A model generated the notes under the pieces. It had not been told where the DNA came from. It was given only the letters and a program-made list of their open reading frames with translations, and did not search any database. From contig JACHMT010000001.1 in NCBI GenBank assembly GCA_014208095.1, positions 124,001-188,000 of the forward strand: 64,000 bases of DNA, in the 5' to 3' direction. The position numbers and the translations under genes were made by a program. Within the stretch, counting starts at the first letter, position 1. Every line of letters starts with the position of its first letter. This document shows positions 1 to 9,237 of this stretch, in pieces. This DNA is from Actinospineispora eucalypti (GTDB lineage Bacteria > Actinomycetota > Actinomycetes > Mycobacteriales > Pseudonocardiaceae).

Positions 1-1853
1 CGCTGGGCGATCTCGTTGCGGATCTTCTTGTCCGCGTGCATCACCGTGGTGTGGTCCCGGCCGCCGAACATCTGCCCGATCCGGGGCAGGGAGAGGTCGG
101 TGAGTTCCCGGCACAGGTACATGGCGATCTGGCGGGCCTGGGCGAGCGCCTTGGTCTTCCCCGGCCCGCACAGCTCGTCGATGGTCACCTCGAAGTACTC
201 GGCGTTGACCGCCATGATGGTCGGCGCGGTGATCTCCGGCGTCGACGAGTCCGGGATCAGGTCGCGCAGCACGATCTCGGCCAGCTGGGTGTCCACCGGC
301 TGGCGGTTCAGCGACGCGAACGCCGTGACCCGGATCAGCGCGCCCTCCAGCTCACGGATGTTGCGCTCGATCCGGGCGGCGATGAACTCCAGCACCTCGG
401 CCGGAGCCGCCAGCCGGTCCTGCGCGGCCTTCTTGCGCAGGATGGCGATCCGGGTCTCCAGCTCGGGCGGCTGGATGTCGGTGATCAGGCCCCACTCGAA
501 CCGGGTGCGCATCCGGTCCTCCAGGGTGGCCAGCTGCTTGGGCGGCCGGTCCGAGGAGACCACGATCTGCTTGTTCGAGTTGTGCAGCGTGTTGAAGGTG
601 TGGAAGAACTCCTCCTGGGTTCCTTCCTTACCTTCCAGGAACTGGATGTCGTCCACCAACAGCACGTCCACGTCCCGGTAGCGGCTCTGGAAGGCCACCT
701 TCCGGTCGTCCCGCAGGCTGTTGATGAAGTCGTTCGTGAACTCCTCGGTGGAGATGTAGCGCACGCGCATGCCGGGGAACAGCCGTTGCGCGTAGTGCCC
801 GACGGCGTGCAGCAGGTGCGTTTTGCCCAGCCCGGACTCGCCCCAGATGAACAGTGGGTTGTACGCCCGGGCCGGCGCCTCGGCGACCGCGACCGCCGCC
901 GCGTGGGAGAACCGGTTGGACGCGCCGATCACGAAGGTGTCGAAGGTGTACTTCTCGTTCAGCCGGCTGGTCATCCGGGCCTTCGGGCCGACCGGGCCCG
1001 CGCTGCCCAGGCTGCCGGCGCCGGCCCCCGGCCCGGTCGCGGCGCCGCCGCCCGGGCCGGCTCCCGCGGAGTAGGTGGGCCAGATCTCCGGCTGCTGCTG
1101 CTCGCGGTTCTCCCGGTAGCCGGGATTCTCCCGGTACTCGGGGGCGGCGTAGTTCTGCTCCCGGTAGTCGGCGCGGGGATCGGGTCGGCCGGGCACACCC
1201 GGCGGCGGCTCGAGTCCGTCGGCACCGTTCGAGCCCCTGGGTCCCGCCGGCCCCCCCATTCCTCCGGGGCCCGTGGGACCTCCGTGTCCGGACGGGCCGC
1301 CGGGGCCGTTCGGGGAACCGGGCGCTCCCGGGCCGCCGTAGGGACCCGGTCCGCCGGGACCGCCCGGGGCGTGGCCGTCCGGTCCGTTCGGACCGAAGCC
1401 GAGGTCGGCCGTCGCTTCCCGGCCGGACGGGTCGAGGTCGGGCGGACCCTGGCCGTACGGTTCGCTGCCGGCCTCCCGGGGGTAGCCACCGGCGGAGGGC
1501 AGCCGGCCCATCGCATCGCGTTCGGAGTCCGCGCGGGGCACCTCGGTCCCGCTGGCGGCGCCGGCGGGGTCGACGACCACGGCGAGGGTTATCGAGGTAC
1601 CCAGGTGCCGGCCCAGCGCCTCGCTGATCGGCCGGCGCAGGATTCGCTCGATCGCGTCCTTGGCGAACTCGGTCGGCGCGGCGAGCAGCGCGGTGTCGTC
1701 GAGCAGGCCGAGCGGTCGGGTGAGCCGCAGGAACGCCCGCTGTTGGGCGGACAGCGCGTCCCCGGCGCCGGTGCCGGCGTGCTCACGCGTACCACAGAGG
1801 TCCGCCACGACACGCGCCCAGACCTCGGCAAGGCCGTTGGCTTGATCCGCCAT
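1..1853 (-). CDS. dnaA: Chromosomal replication initiator DnaA (3' end cut by window edge)
   Basis: DnaA is the AAA+ initiator that binds DnaA boxes and melts oriC. The start is the ATG at 1853-1851 (protein begins [12 protein letters not shown]). Domain I covers roughly residues 1-100. A long Gly/Pro/Arg-rich, low-complexity domain II follows to about residue 260, as in Streptomyces DnaA and unlike the short linker of mycobacteria. The AAA+ core carries Walker [16 protein letters not shown] near residue 340 and Walker B LLVDDIQF near 398. Domain IV with the DNA-binding signature [11 protein letters not shown] lies next to the window edge, so only a few C-terminal residues are missing. The gene diverges from rpmH. 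dnaN and probably the main oriC should lie just left of the window (inference from conserved order). Confidence 0.97.
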   Translation of the reverse strand, partial: MADQANGLAEVWARVVADLCGTREHAGTGAGDALSAQQRAFLRLTRPLGLLDDTALLAAPTEFAKDAIERILRRPISEALGRHLGTSITLAVVVDPAGAASGTEVPRADSERDAMGRLPSAGGYPREAGSEPYGQGPPDLDPSGREATADLGFGPNGPDGHAPGGPGGPGPYGGPGAPGSPNGPGGPSGHGGPTGPGGMGGPAGPRGSNGADGLEPPPGVPGRPDPRADYREQNYAAPEYRENPGYRENREQQQPEIWPTYSAGAGPGGGAATGPGAGAGSLGSAGPVGPKARMTSRLNEKYTFDTFVIGASNRFSHAAAVAVAEAPARAYNPLFIWGESGLGKTHLLHAVGHYAQRLFPGMRVRYISTEEFTNDFINSLRDDRKVAFQSRYRDVDVLLVDDIQFLEGKEGTQEEFFHTFNTLHNSNKQIVVSSDRPPKQLATLEDRMRTRFEWGLITDIQPPELETRIAILRKKAAQDRLAAPAEVLEFIAARIERNIRELEGALIRVTAFASLNRQPVDTQLAEIVLRDLIPDSSTPEITAPTIMAVNAEYFEVTIDELCGPGKTKALAQARQIAMYLCRELTDLSLPRIGQMFGGRDHTTVMHADKKIRNEIAQ

Positions 1854-2328
1854 AGTGTGGTCCCCCTGCCCCGTCCAGTCGCCGTCCACCCGCTGCCAGC
1901 AGCCAAGTTCCGCACCGAAACCAGCGCTGCCGTCCACAGGGTTGTCCACACCTGTGCGCGGGACGCTACGCGGGTCGGGTACCGACCCGGTCGGCGACCC
2001 CCGGGCGCTGGCCGAAATGCGGCGAAGCCGCCACGCGTGAGGTGCACAGGGTCTGGGTGCGGCCGGCCGAGGCGACTTCCCCCGAGCTGACGCACGGGTC
2101 GTGCACGCTAGCAACATGGCCGGGTTATCCACAAGCGTTCCGGGTCACTCGGCCTGGCCCGCCGCGCCCTGCACCACCCGGTTTGACCACCCAAAAGCGC
2201 GCTGCGTACCCTGGACTCAACCGCGTCGCGAGTCGGCGCGCTGTCGCATGCAATCTTCCAGCCAAGTGATGCGCGTGCGCACAGTCCAAACGCCGACTGG
2301 CTGACTGTAAGAACGGGAGAACTCAGAA
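1854..2328. promoter_or_regulatory. dnaA-rpmH divergent intergenic region with two DnaA boxes
   Basis: This 475-bp gap separates divergent dnaA and rpmH. It holds a perfect actinobacterial DnaA box TTGTCCACA at 1942-1950 and a perfect TTATCCACA at 2125-2133. A partial box-like GTCCACAGG lies just before the first. It must contain the dnaA and rpmH promoters, and the boxes suggest DnaA autoregulation. It could be part of an extended origin, but in most actinobacteria the main oriC lies on the dnaN side, outside this window. No AT-rich unwinding element is obvious. Confidence 0.75.
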
Positions 2329-2472
2329 GTGAGCAAGGGCAAGCGCACGTTTCAGCCGAACAACCGTCGTCGTTCGCGTACCCACGGCTTCCGGCTCCGT
2401 ATGCGTACCCGTGCCGGCCGGGCGATCCTGGCCGCGCGCCGGCGCAAGGGCCGGGAGAAGCTGTCCGCCTGA
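2329..2472 (+). CDS. rpmH: 50S ribosomal protein bL34
   Basis: A 47-residue, extremely basic protein (starts [20 protein letters not shown], ends GREKLSA) matching bL34 over its full length. It is a component of the large ribosomal subunit. The start is GTG, preceded by a GGGAGA Shine-Dalgarno-like stretch at 2315-2320. It is the first gene of the conserved rpmH-rnpA-yidD-yidC-jag cluster read away from dnaA. Confidence 0.98.
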   Translation: MSKGKRTFQPNNRRRSRTHGFRLRMRTRAGRAILAARRRKGREKLSA

Positions 2473-2488
2473 CCTGGAACGGCGCGCC

Positions 2489-2887
2489 GTGCTGCCGGCG
2501 ACCGCCCGGCTCACCCATCGCGATGACTTCGCCGCCGTGCTCCGCAAAGGCCGTCGAGCCGGGCGCAGGCACCTGGTGATGCACGTCCTCGCCCCCGCTG
2601 TTGACGCTGCCGTGGGCGAGGACTCCGCCGGGATCGGCGTCCGGGTGGGTTTCGTGGTGAGCAAGGCGGTCGGCGGCTCGGTGGTTCGACACCGGGTCAG
2701 CCGACAGTTACGGCACGTGTTGCGGGACCGGTTGGACCGATTCCCCGCCGGTGCCCGGGTGGTGGTGCGTGCGCTGCCGCGCTCGGCCTCCGCCCACTCC
2801 TCGCGCCTCGGCGCGGACGTGGATGACGCGCTGCATTTGCTCGGTCTGCCGGGCACACCCGCCGGCTCGGGCGCTGGTTCGCAATGA
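2489..2887 (+). CDS. rnpA: Ribonuclease P protein component
   Basis: The 132-aa protein part of RNase P, which assists the catalytic RNA in maturing tRNA 5' ends. The start is taken as GTG 2489 (VLPATARLTHRDDFAAVLRK), 16 nt after rpmH. The family motif is visible as GFVVSKAVGGSVVRHRVSRQ around residues 55-75, equivalent to the RNR-type RNA-binding signature. The stop overlaps the yidD start by 4 bp (ATGA), so translation is probably coupled. Confidence 0.95.
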   Translation: MLPATARLTHRDDFAAVLRKGRRAGRRHLVMHVLAPAVDAAVGEDSAGIGVRVGFVVSKAVGGSVVRHRVSRQLRHVLRDRLDRFPAGARVVVRALPRSASAHSSRLGADVDDALHLLGLPGTPAGSGAGSQ

Positions 2888-3156
2888 CCGGCCCGGGAGT
2901 TCTGCTGGCGAAGCCGTTCATCGGGTTGATCCGGCTGTACCAGCGATGGATCTCCCCCGGCCTGCCTCCTACCTGTCGGTTCTATCCCAGTTGTAGCGAG
3001 TATGCGGTCGAGGCACTGCGCGAACACGGCTTGATCGGCGGCCTGGCGCTGACGATCTGGCGGCTGCTGCGCTGCGCGCCCTGGCACCCTGGCGGTGTCG
3101 ACTTCGTGCCCCCTAGACGATCCCGGATCGCCCCCGAGGAGCAATCAGCGTGCTGA
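2884..3156 (+). CDS. yidD: Membrane protein insertion efficiency factor YidD
   Basis: A 90-aa member of the YidD (DUF37/haemolytic) family, which supports YidC-dependent membrane insertion. An amphipathic N-terminal segment (AKPFIGLIRLYQRWISPGLP) precedes the conserved cysteine motif CRFYPSCSEYA and the later WHPGG motif. It overlaps rnpA by 4 bp and yidC by 7 bp, placing it in a tightly coupled rnpA-yidD-yidC unit. Confidence 0.95.
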   Translation: MTGPGVLLAKPFIGLIRLYQRWISPGLPPTCRFYPSCSEYAVEALREHGLIGGLALTIWRLLRCAPWHPGGVDFVPPRRSRIAPEEQSAC

Positions 3157-4235
3157 ACTTCATCTACTATCCGGTCTCCGCGATCTTGTGGTTCTGGCAC
3201 AAGGCATTCGGATTCGTGTTCGGTGAGTCCAGCGGTATCGCCTGGACACTCGCCGTGATCTTCCTGGTCTTCACCCTGCGGGCGCTGCTCTACAAGCCGT
3301 TCGTGCACCAGGTGCGCTCGATGCGCAAGATGCAGGAGTTCTCCCCGGAGATCCAGAAGCTCAAGAAGAAGTACGGCAACGACAAGCAGAAGATGGCCGC
3401 CGAGATGCAGCGGCTACAGAAGGACCACGGGGTCAACCCGGTTGGCGGCTGCCTGCCCGTGCTGGTCCAGGTTCCGGTGTTCATCGGTCTCTTCCACGTC
3501 TTGCGTGAGTTCCGCCCCGGCAAGACCGAGAACTACGTGTTCGACGCGGCCGGGGTCCAGTCGTTCAACGAGGCGCACATCTTCGGCGCCAAGCTTGGCG
3601 CGACGCTCGTGCACTTCGGGCCGTACAACGAACTGACGCCCCCGCTCTCGGCCTTCAACACCACGCCGGCGCAGATGCTGGTCGTGATGGTCCCGTTGAT
3701 GATCATGGCTGGCGCGTTCACTCACCTGACGGCACGGCACTCGGTGGCTCGGCAGCCCGCTGCCCAGCTGGAGAACCCGCAGACCGCGATCATGAACAAG
3801 CTGACGCTGTACTTGTTCCCGATCGGCGTCGTGGTCGGTGCGCCGTTCCTGCCGCTGGCCATCCTCTTCTACTGGGTCGCCAACAACCTGTGGACCCTCG
3901 GCCAGCAGCGGGTCGTCTACAACAAGATTGACATGGAAGAGGCCGAGGCGGCCACCAAGAAGACCGAGGTGCGGCGCGACCTCGCGCCCAAGGTCGGGCA
4001 GAAGCCGATCCGGGAGCGCAAGCAGGGCGCCAAGCCGAACTCGCAGTCGAACTCCCAGCCGAGCAACTCCGACAAGCCGGCCGATGACGGCGACCAGGAT
4101 GGCAAGCCCGCGACCAAGCCCGGCGCCAAGCCGATCGCCCCGCGCAAGTCGCCCAACGGCACCGGCGGAAAGTCCGGTAGCAACGGCGCGGCGCCTCACC
4201 TGATCGATCCGAAGAAGCGCGGCCGCAAGCGCTGA
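3150..4235 (+). CDS. yidC: Membrane protein insertase YidC/Oxa1
   Basis: A 361-aa inner membrane insertase of the Oxa1/YidC/Alb3 family. Start GTG 3150 lies inside the end of yidD. The first membrane segment is near residues 5-30, followed by a basic cytoplasmic hairpin (KMQEFSPEIQKLKKKYGND), a second core segment (GCLPVLVQVPVFIGLFHVL) and two more around residues 165-260. It lacks the large periplasmic P1 domain of Gram-negative YidC, as expected for actinobacteria. The C-terminal tail of about 80 residues is Lys/Pro/Ser-rich and presumably binds ribosomes. Confidence 0.97.
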   Translation: MLNFIYYPVSAILWFWHKAFGFVFGESSGIAWTLAVIFLVFTLRALLYKPFVHQVRSMRKMQEFSPEIQKLKKKYGNDKQKMAAEMQRLQKDHGVNPVGGCLPVLVQVPVFIGLFHVLREFRPGKTENYVFDAAGVQSFNEAHIFGAKLGATLVHFGPYNELTPPLSAFNTTPAQMLVVMVPLMIMAGAFTHLTARHSVARQPAAQLENPQTAIMNKLTLYLFPIGVVVGAPFLPLAILFYWVANNLWTLGQQRVVYNKIDMEEAEAATKKTEVRRDLAPKVGQKPIRERKQGAKPNSQSNSQPSNSDKPADDGDQDGKPATKPGAKPIAPRKSPNGTGGKSGSNGAAPHLIDPKKRGRKR

Positions 4236-4321
4236 CCGCGCCGCCCAACTCCGCTCGCCTGTCTGCTCGGCCCCCGGGGTTGGCCCAGAACCCTTTAACA
4301 GAACGACGGTAAGGAGCAATC

Positions 4322-4852
4322 GTGGCGAAGACGGCGCAGGCGGACCGTGCGGCGAACGATGGCGAGCCCGAGCAGGCAGCGACGGGTGACGAGCTGCTGA
4401 TCCGCGAGGGGGACGTGGCGGCCGACTACCTGGAGCGGCTGCTGGATGTGCTGGACTACGACGGCGACCTGGACATCGACGTCGAGGCCGGCCGCGCGGT
4501 GGTCAGCGTGGACGGCGGCTCGGACCTGGACAAGCTCGTGGGTGATCGCGGTGCTGGCTTGGAAGCCCTGCAGGAACTGACCCGGCTGGCCGTGCAGCAG
4601 AGCACCGGCACGCGAAGCAGGCTGATGCTGGACATCGCGGGATGGCGGGTGGCCCGCCGGGCCGAGCTGGCCGAGCTGGGCCGGCAGACCGCAAACGATG
4701 TGCTGGCCACCGGCGAGCCGTCGCGGCTGCGGCCCATGACGCCGTTCGAGCGCAAGGTTGTCCATGACGCGGTGGCCGACATCCGTGGCGTATTCAGCGA
4801 GAGCGAGGGCGAGGACCCGCGCCGTCGGGTGGTCGTCTTCCCGCGCAGCTGA
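4322..4852 (+). CDS. jag: RNA-binding protein Jag/KhpB (KH-R3H)
   Basis: A 176-aa Jag/KhpB protein, a KH plus R3H RNA-binding protein that in other Gram-positives partners KhpA and affects cell-envelope genes. The KH region is near residues 50-110 (VSVDGGSDLDKLVGDRGAGLEALQ carries the GxxG-like loop). The R3H motif follows at about residues 117-121 (RRAEL), with PMTPFERKVVHDAV near 140-155. Start GTG 4322 has a TAAGGAGCAAT Shine-Dalgarno just upstream. It is the last gene before the first parS. Confidence 0.95.
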   Translation: MAKTAQADRAANDGEPEQAATGDELLIREGDVAADYLERLLDVLDYDGDLDIDVEAGRAVVSVDGGSDLDKLVGDRGAGLEALQELTRLAVQQSTGTRSRLMLDIAGWRVARRAELAELGRQTANDVLATGEPSRLRPMTPFERKVVHDAVADIRGVFSESEGEDPRRRVVVFPRS

Positions 4853-4892
4853 TCAGCACCTATCCGAGTCAAGCCGCTGTCATGTCCGATCG

Positions 4893-5891
4893 ATGTTTCA
4901 CGTGAAACAAGCGAAAAGCGCCAACCCAGAGGATCGTCCGGAGAACCAGACGACCACCGATCAGTCGGTCGTCGACGGTGGGAAGACGGTCACCGAACTC
5001 GCCCCGCATGCCGAGCTTGCTTCGGATGCGGGGCGAGTTGTTTCGGGGGTAGCCACCATGGGCGAGGTCCAGGCCGGTGAGTGGCTTCGGGATTTCTCGC
5101 CGGCTCGGTCAGGTTCTCGCGGCCCCGGCTCAGTCGTGCTTTCTGCTCCCGCCGATCCGGCCACACACCGCGGCCACCCGGCCGATCCGGCTCGGCCGGG
5201 TCGTGGCGCCCTCGTCGGAGAGGGTTACCGGGCGACGGGCTCGGCCGAGCTCAGCGGCCGGGTAACTGATCCGGCGGCGTGGGATGGCGGGGTGACCGGC
5301 CCGGCCGCACCGAATGGCCGGCTGACCGGTGCGGCCAGGCTGAACAACGGCGCGCCCGAGCCGGGCAATGGGTGTTCCGAAGCGATCGGCTTGGCCGCGC
5401 TGAGTGGCCGAACAAGCAACCTGGCCGCCCGCACTTTCGAACGATCGGCTGACCGCGGGGTCGATCAGGACGACGTACTTGCCGCCGCGGCCATGCGATC
5501 CCAGTCATCTCCCGATCTAGCTGAACCGATCGACCGAGCTCTGACGTGGTTCGCGTCGACCACCGCAGCCGCAGGCGCTAGTGAACCGGACTCCGTCCTT
5601 GCCGACCGCGCCGAACCAGTCGGCCGACCTCGAGATCTCAGTGGGCCGATAGCCGCCTCAACGGGTGTGAGCTGTCGGCCGCGCACGGTACGGGCTCTGC
5701 GGCGCGGAACGTGCAACTTCTTGAACCGACGGTGTCCCCCGGCCGAACCCATGGCGCGGAGCAGTCATCCGCCGGACGAAACGACTCAGGCCCGCCGTCT
5801 GCCCGAGCAAGCGACTCGACCGAATCGTCTGGCCGAGAAACGACCCCACGGCGGGGTCCGGCCGAGAAAGCGAACCCGCTGTGCTGTCTAA
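4893..5891 (+). CDS. Repeat-rich open frame starting at parS (possible displaced N-terminal part of rsmG)
   Basis: A 332-codon frame opens at ATG 4893, whose first codons are parS itself (MFHVKQ). Residues after about 80 are low-complexity and repeat-derived (LSGRVTDPA-like decapeptides), with no recognised domain. It ends at 5891, overlapping the frame used for rsmG (5881) by 11 bp in a different phase. In related actinobacteria, as I recall, rsmG begins with this parS-encoded peptide and enters the methyltransferase core within some ten residues. This frame may therefore be the original start of rsmG split off by a repeat expansion. No Shine-Dalgarno is visible. It may equally be non-coding. 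Confidence 0.35.
   Translation: MFHVKQAKSANPEDRPENQTTTDQSVVDGGKTVTELAPHAELASDAGRVVSGVATMGEVQAGEWLRDFSPARSGSRGPGSVVLSAPADPATHRGHPADPARPGRGALVGEGYRATGSAELSGRVTDPAAWDGGVTGPAAPNGRLTGAARLNNGAPEPGNGCSEAIGLAALSGRTSNLAARTFERSADRGVDQDDVLAAAAMRSQSSPDLAEPIDRALTWFASTTAAAGASEPDSVLADRAEPVGRPRDLSGPIAASTGVSCRPRTVRALRRGTCNFLNRRCPPAEPMARSSHPPDETTQARRLPEQATRPNRLAEKRPHGGVRPRKRTRCAV
4894..4909. promoter_or_regulatory. parS centromere site 1
   Basis: The perfect 16-bp palindrome TGTTTCACGTGAAACA is the actinobacterial parS consensus bound by ParB. It lies 42 bp after jag and about 2.1 kb before parA. It forms the first codons of a reading frame (MFHVKQ). Confidence 0.97.
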
Positions 5892-6240
5892 TCGATCAAA
5901 CGCCGCTGACCAGTCCTCCGGTCCAGGAAACCTCTCGACCACAGCGTCTGGACGAGTCAACGACTCGACTACGCCGTCTCGCCCAGGAAGTGACTCCCAC
6001 GTGCCGCCTGGCCAAGGAAACGACTTGGACCCGCCGTACGCTCCGACCGTGCTTTCTGGCCGAGTGGTCGACCCGGGCGGGAGTTCCGACGAAGTGCCGC
6101 CCTTCTCCGGCGAGCGCGGCACCGGGTCGGCCGCGCCGTCTGCGGGAGCCGCCGATTCGGGCACTCGGTCCGAGGGAGCCGCCGATTCAGGTGGCCCGTC
6201 CGGTGACGGTGAGTCGAGTCTCCGGCCCGCCCAAACTGCC
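5190..6240 (+). repeat. Degenerate tandem repeat of about 30 bp between jag and rsmG core
   Basis: An imperfect unit of about 30 bp (consensus around TCTGGCCGAGAAACGACTCG) recurs through the region. It is clearest with unit starts at 5797, 5827, 5856, 5886, 5946, 5976, 6006 and 6036, giving spacings of 30, 29, 30, 60, 30, 30 and 30. Earlier copies at 5250-5440 read LSGRVTD-like in translation. Several frames on both strands stay open across it, which is a by-product of a period divisible by three. The peptide register SGRV-x-D shifts frame along the array, so indels have accumulated. Confidence 0.7.
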
Positions 6241-6927
6241 GACTCGACCGCGTCATCGGTCGGCCCAGCCGATCCGGCTGCGTCGGCAAGCTTGTCGATC
6301 GAGCGGCCACCGTCGGCGGCCGAAGTGCTGTTCGGCGCACAGTTCGCCCCCGCTCGCCGATACGTCGAGTTGCTGCTCGACACCGGGGTGAGCCATGGGC
6401 TGGTCGGGCCTCGGGAGGGCGAGCGGATCTGGTCCAGACACGTGCTCAACTGCGCTGTGTTGGCGGAGCTGATCGAACCGAACGCCCGCGTGCTGGACGT
6501 GGGCTCCGGCGCCGGCCTGCCGGGGATTCCGCTGGCCCTGGCCCGACCGGACCTGGAGATCGTGTTGCTCGAGCCGATGGCGCGCCGGGTGGACTGGTTG
6601 CGTGCCACGCTCGATGAGCTCGGCCTGGAGGTAACCGTCGTACGTGGTCGCGCGGAGGAGAAGGCCATCCGCCGGCAGTGGCGAGGGGCGGACGTGGTCA
6701 CCGCGCGCGCGGTAGCCCCGCTGGCCAAGTTGGCCGGTTGGACGTTGCCGTTGCTGCGGATGGACGGTCGGTTGCTGGCGCTGAAAGGTAGCTCGGCGGC
6801 CGACGAGGTGATTCGTGACCGGGTCGAGGTACGTGGCTTTGGAGGGTCGGTGCCGCGCGTGGTCCAATGCGGGGGCACGCACATCGATCCGCCGGCGACC
6901 GTGGTGGTCGTCGATCGCGTCCGATAG
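5881..6927 (+). CDS. rsmG: 16S rRNA (guanine-N7) methyltransferase RsmG with atypical N-terminal extension
   Basis: RsmG (GidB) methylates G527 of 16S rRNA with SAM. The recognisable protein begins only around residue 143 (PPSAAEVLFGAQFAPARRYV), continues with GLVGPREGERIWSRHVLNCAV and the SAM motif LDVGSGAGLPGIPLAL, and ends normally. That core is about 205 residues, the usual family size. The first 140 residues are Ser/Gly/Pro-rich, unconserved and encoded by the degenerate repeat. GTG 5881 is the first start codon in the open frame. In-frame GTG codons downstream, up to one at about 6325, are alternatives, so the true start is unresolved. It precedes parA, as in other actinobacteria. Confidence 0.9.
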   Translation: MLSNRSNAADQSSGPGNLSTTASGRVNDSTTPSRPGSDSHVPPGQGNDLDPPYAPTVLSGRVVDPGGSSDEVPPFSGERGTGSAAPSAGAADSGTRSEGAADSGGPSGDGESSLRPAQTADSTASSVGPADPAASASLSIERPPSAAEVLFGAQFAPARRYVELLLDTGVSHGLVGPREGERIWSRHVLNCAVLAELIEPNARVLDVGSGAGLPGIPLALARPDLEIVLLEPMARRVDWLRATLDELGLEVTVVRGRAEEKAIRRQWRGADVVTARAVAPLAKLAGWTLPLLRMDGRLLALKGSSAADEVIRDRVEVRGFGGSVPRVVQCGGTHIDPPATVVVVDRVR

Positions 6928-6993
6928 CGGCGCTGAAATTGCCCGGAACCACCGGGCCATGCGGTACGTCAGAACAACGGGGAGTCGGGAACG

Positions 6994-8034
6994 GTGGGCG
7001 TCAAATCGCGCGGGGACCGTGATGAACAGTTCGTCGATGTTTCACGTGAAACACCTACTCCTCGATCCGAGTACCCAACTGAAAACAGGACTGAACCAGG
7101 GGGCCGGCACTCCAAGCCGCAGGCGGACGGGTCGCCCCCATCGCAATCGGAGGAGTGGATGTGGACTCCCATCGCTGAGGAAGCCGAGCAGGCCGCTCGG
7201 GTACTGCACCCGGACGGGCATGCTTTGCCAAGACCAGCGCACTGTCGAATCCTGACCATCGCCAACCAGAAGGGCGGAGTGGGCAAGACCACCAGCGCGG
7301 TGAACTTGGCTGCCGCGCTCGCCGCATACGGCATGCGCGTGCTGGTGATCGACCTTGACCCGCAGGGGAACGCCAGCACTGCGCTCGGTGTCGAGCACAG
7401 CAGCGGTACGCCTTCCATCTACGAGGCGCTGATCGGCGAGATCTCGTTGCTGGACGCGGTGCGCCGCAGCACGCAGTCTCCGGACCTGCTCTGCGTGCCC
7501 GCGACTATTGACCTGGCCGGCGCGGAGATCGAACTGGTCAGCATGGTGGCCCGTGAGTCGCGGCTGCAGCAGGCGCTGAGCGACCGCGTGGTGGCCGAGT
7601 TGGACGTCGACTACGTCCTGATCGACTGCCCGCCGTCACTGGGCCTGCTGACCGTCAACGCGCTCGTTGCCGCCGCCGAAGTGCTCATCCCCATCCAATG
7701 CGAGTACTACGCGCTGGAGGGACTCGGGCAGCTGCTGAACAACATCGAGCTGGTGCGCGCGCACCTGAACACCGACCTGCAGGTGTCCACCATCCTGCTC
7801 ACCATGTACGACGGGCGCACGAAGCTCGCCGACCAGGTGACCTCGGAGGTCCGGGAACACTTCGGTGACCGCGTGCTGCGCACGGTGATTCCACGCAGCG
7901 TGAAGGTGTCCGAGGCGCCCGGGTACGGGCAGACCGTGCTCGCTTACGATCCGGGCTCACGTGGCGCGATGAGCTACCTGGATGCCGCCCGCGAGATCGT
8001 CGAAGACCAGGAACGCGTGGAGTCCGGTCGATGA
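6994..8034 (+). CDS. parA: Chromosome partitioning ATPase ParA (Soj)
   Basis: A 346-aa Walker-type ParA ATPase that drives segregation of the ParB-parS complex. The deviant Walker A KGGVGKTT is in [20 protein letters not shown] near residue 90, Walker A' is [11 protein letters not shown], and Walker B is [18 protein letters not shown]. Start GTG 6994 gives an N-terminal extension of some 85 residues that contains parS site 2 in its coding sequence (DVSRETP). The protein could start later, for example near ATG 7159. The stop overlaps the parB start by 4 bp. Confidence 0.96.
   Translation: MGVKSRGDRDEQFVDVSRETPTPRSEYPTENRTEPGGRHSKPQADGSPPSQSEEWMWTPIAEEAEQAARVLHPDGHALPRPAHCRILTIANQKGGVGKTTSAVNLAAALAAYGMRVLVIDLDPQGNASTALGVEHSSGTPSIYEALIGEISLLDAVRRSTQSPDLLCVPATIDLAGAEIELVSMVARESRLQQALSDRVVAELDVDYVLIDCPPSLGLLTVNALVAAAEVLIPIQCEYYALEGLGQLLNNIELVRAHLNTDLQVSTILLTMYDGRTKLADQVTSEVREHFGDRVLRTVIPRSVKVSEAPGYGQTVLAYDPGSRGAMSYLDAAREIVEDQERVESGR
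7038..7053. promoter_or_regulatory. parS centromere site 2
   Basis: Perfect palindrome TGTTTCACGTGAAACA inside the 5' end of parA. It is identical over 16 bp to sites 1 and 3. A parS in the 5' end of the parA gene is common in actinobacteria. Confidence 0.97.
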
Positions 8035-9020
8035 GTACCCGCAAGGGGGGCCTGGGCAAGGGTCTGGCCGCGCTGATTCCGACCGGACCCGAGGCCTACG
8101 AGTCGTACGGGGAGCAGCCACTGCGGGGCGCGGCCGCAGTGGCTGCCGGCCACGTTGTCAATCCGGATCTCGCCGGCGACGGTGGGACGACGACCGGCGG
8201 GATAGTTCAGGGCGCCTCTTACCGGGAGCTGCCGGTCAACCTGATCGGGCCCAACCCGCAACAGCCTCGTCGCGCGTTCGACGATGAGGCGCTGGACGAG
8301 CTGGCTCACTCCATCAAGGAGTTCGGCCTGCTCCAGCCGATCGTGGTTCGCGAGGTCAGCCGAGCCAACTACCAGATCGTCATGGGCGAGCGGCGTTGGC
8401 GGGCGGCTCAGCGGGCCGGCCTGGACATGCTGCCGGTTATCGTCCGCAAGACCGAGGACGACGCGCTGCTGCGCGACGCGTTGCTGGAGAACATCCACCG
8501 CGTTCAGCTGAACCCGCTGGAAGAGGCGGCCGCGTACGAGCAGCTACTCGCCGAGTTCGGCGTCACCCACGACCAGCTGGCCGACCGGCTGGGCCGCAGT
8601 CGCCCGGTGGTCACCAACATGATCCGGCTGCTCCGCCTCCCGGTCGCTGTGCAGCGACGCGTCGCCGCCGGCGTGCTCTCGGCCGGACATGCGCGGGCAC
8701 TGTTGTCCTTGGAGGACGCGGGTCAGCAGGAAGAGCTCGCCGCACGGGTGGTGGCCGAGGGAATGTCGGTGCGGGCCACCGAGGAAGCGGTCACGCTGAT
8801 GAAGCGCGAACCGGTCCGCTCCCCTGGCTCTTCGGCCGCACCCAAGCGCGCCGAGCGGCCGCCGGAGCTGGACCGGGTCGCCACTCGGCTGTCCGACTCG
8901 TTCGACACCCGGGTCAAGGTCGAGTTGGGCCAGCGCAAGGGCAAGATCGTGGTCGAGTTCGGCTCACTGGACGATCTGGAAAGGATCGTCACCCTGATGA
9001 ACCCTGACCACCAGCAGTAA
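8031..9020 (+). CDS. parB: Chromosome partitioning protein ParB
   Basis: A 329-aa CTP-dependent DNA clamp that loads at parS. The N-terminal ParB/Srx-type domain carries NPQQPRRAF and the CTP-binding signature GERRWRAAQ near residue 122. The central helix-turn-helix reads [22 protein letters not shown]. The C-terminal dimer domain ([25 protein letters not shown]) closes the protein. It starts at an ATG overlapping the parA stop, so the pair is translationally coupled. Its three perfect target sites are all in this window. Confidence 0.97.
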   Translation: MSTRKGGLGKGLAALIPTGPEAYESYGEQPLRGAAAVAAGHVVNPDLAGDGGTTTGGIVQGASYRELPVNLIGPNPQQPRRAFDDEALDELAHSIKEFGLLQPIVVREVSRANYQIVMGERRWRAAQRAGLDMLPVIVRKTEDDALLRDALLENIHRVQLNPLEEAAAYEQLLAEFGVTHDQLADRLGRSRPVVTNMIRLLRLPVAVQRRVAAGVLSAGHARALLSLEDAGQQEELAARVVAEGMSVRATEEAVTLMKREPVRSPGSSAAPKRAERPPELDRVATRLSDSFDTRVKVELGQRKGKIVVEFGSLDDLERIVTLMNPDHQQ

Positions 9021-9199
9021 TTCGCCGCTGCCTCTTGACCCTGGTAAGTCGCCTGTTCGGAATTGCGCCGGTTGCCTCGTAGATGCCGGAGCGGGCCTGT
9101 ACGTGGACAGTGTGTAGACGTTTACCAACGCACGGACCTGCCGGTGTACACGGTGTCCTACCAGCTCAAATAGCCGGCTGGCGAGACGTGTATGACCTG

Positions 9200-9224
9200 G
9201 AACCGGAGGTTTTCTGGCCGGTTC
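9200..9224. terminator. Candidate hairpin between convergent parB and ddl-like gene
   Basis: Arms GAACCGG (9200-9206) and CCGGTTC (9218-9224) with an 11-nt loop sit in the 217-bp gap between parB and the convergent ligase gene. No clear U-tract follows, so a terminator role is a guess. Nothing else is seen in the gap. Confidence 0.35.
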
Positions 9225-9237
9225 TAAGGTCTATGTG

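Noticed and set aside
1854..2328. Complete oriC
   Set aside because: Only two good DnaA boxes and no clear unwinding element; the main origin is more likely on the dnaN side outside the window.
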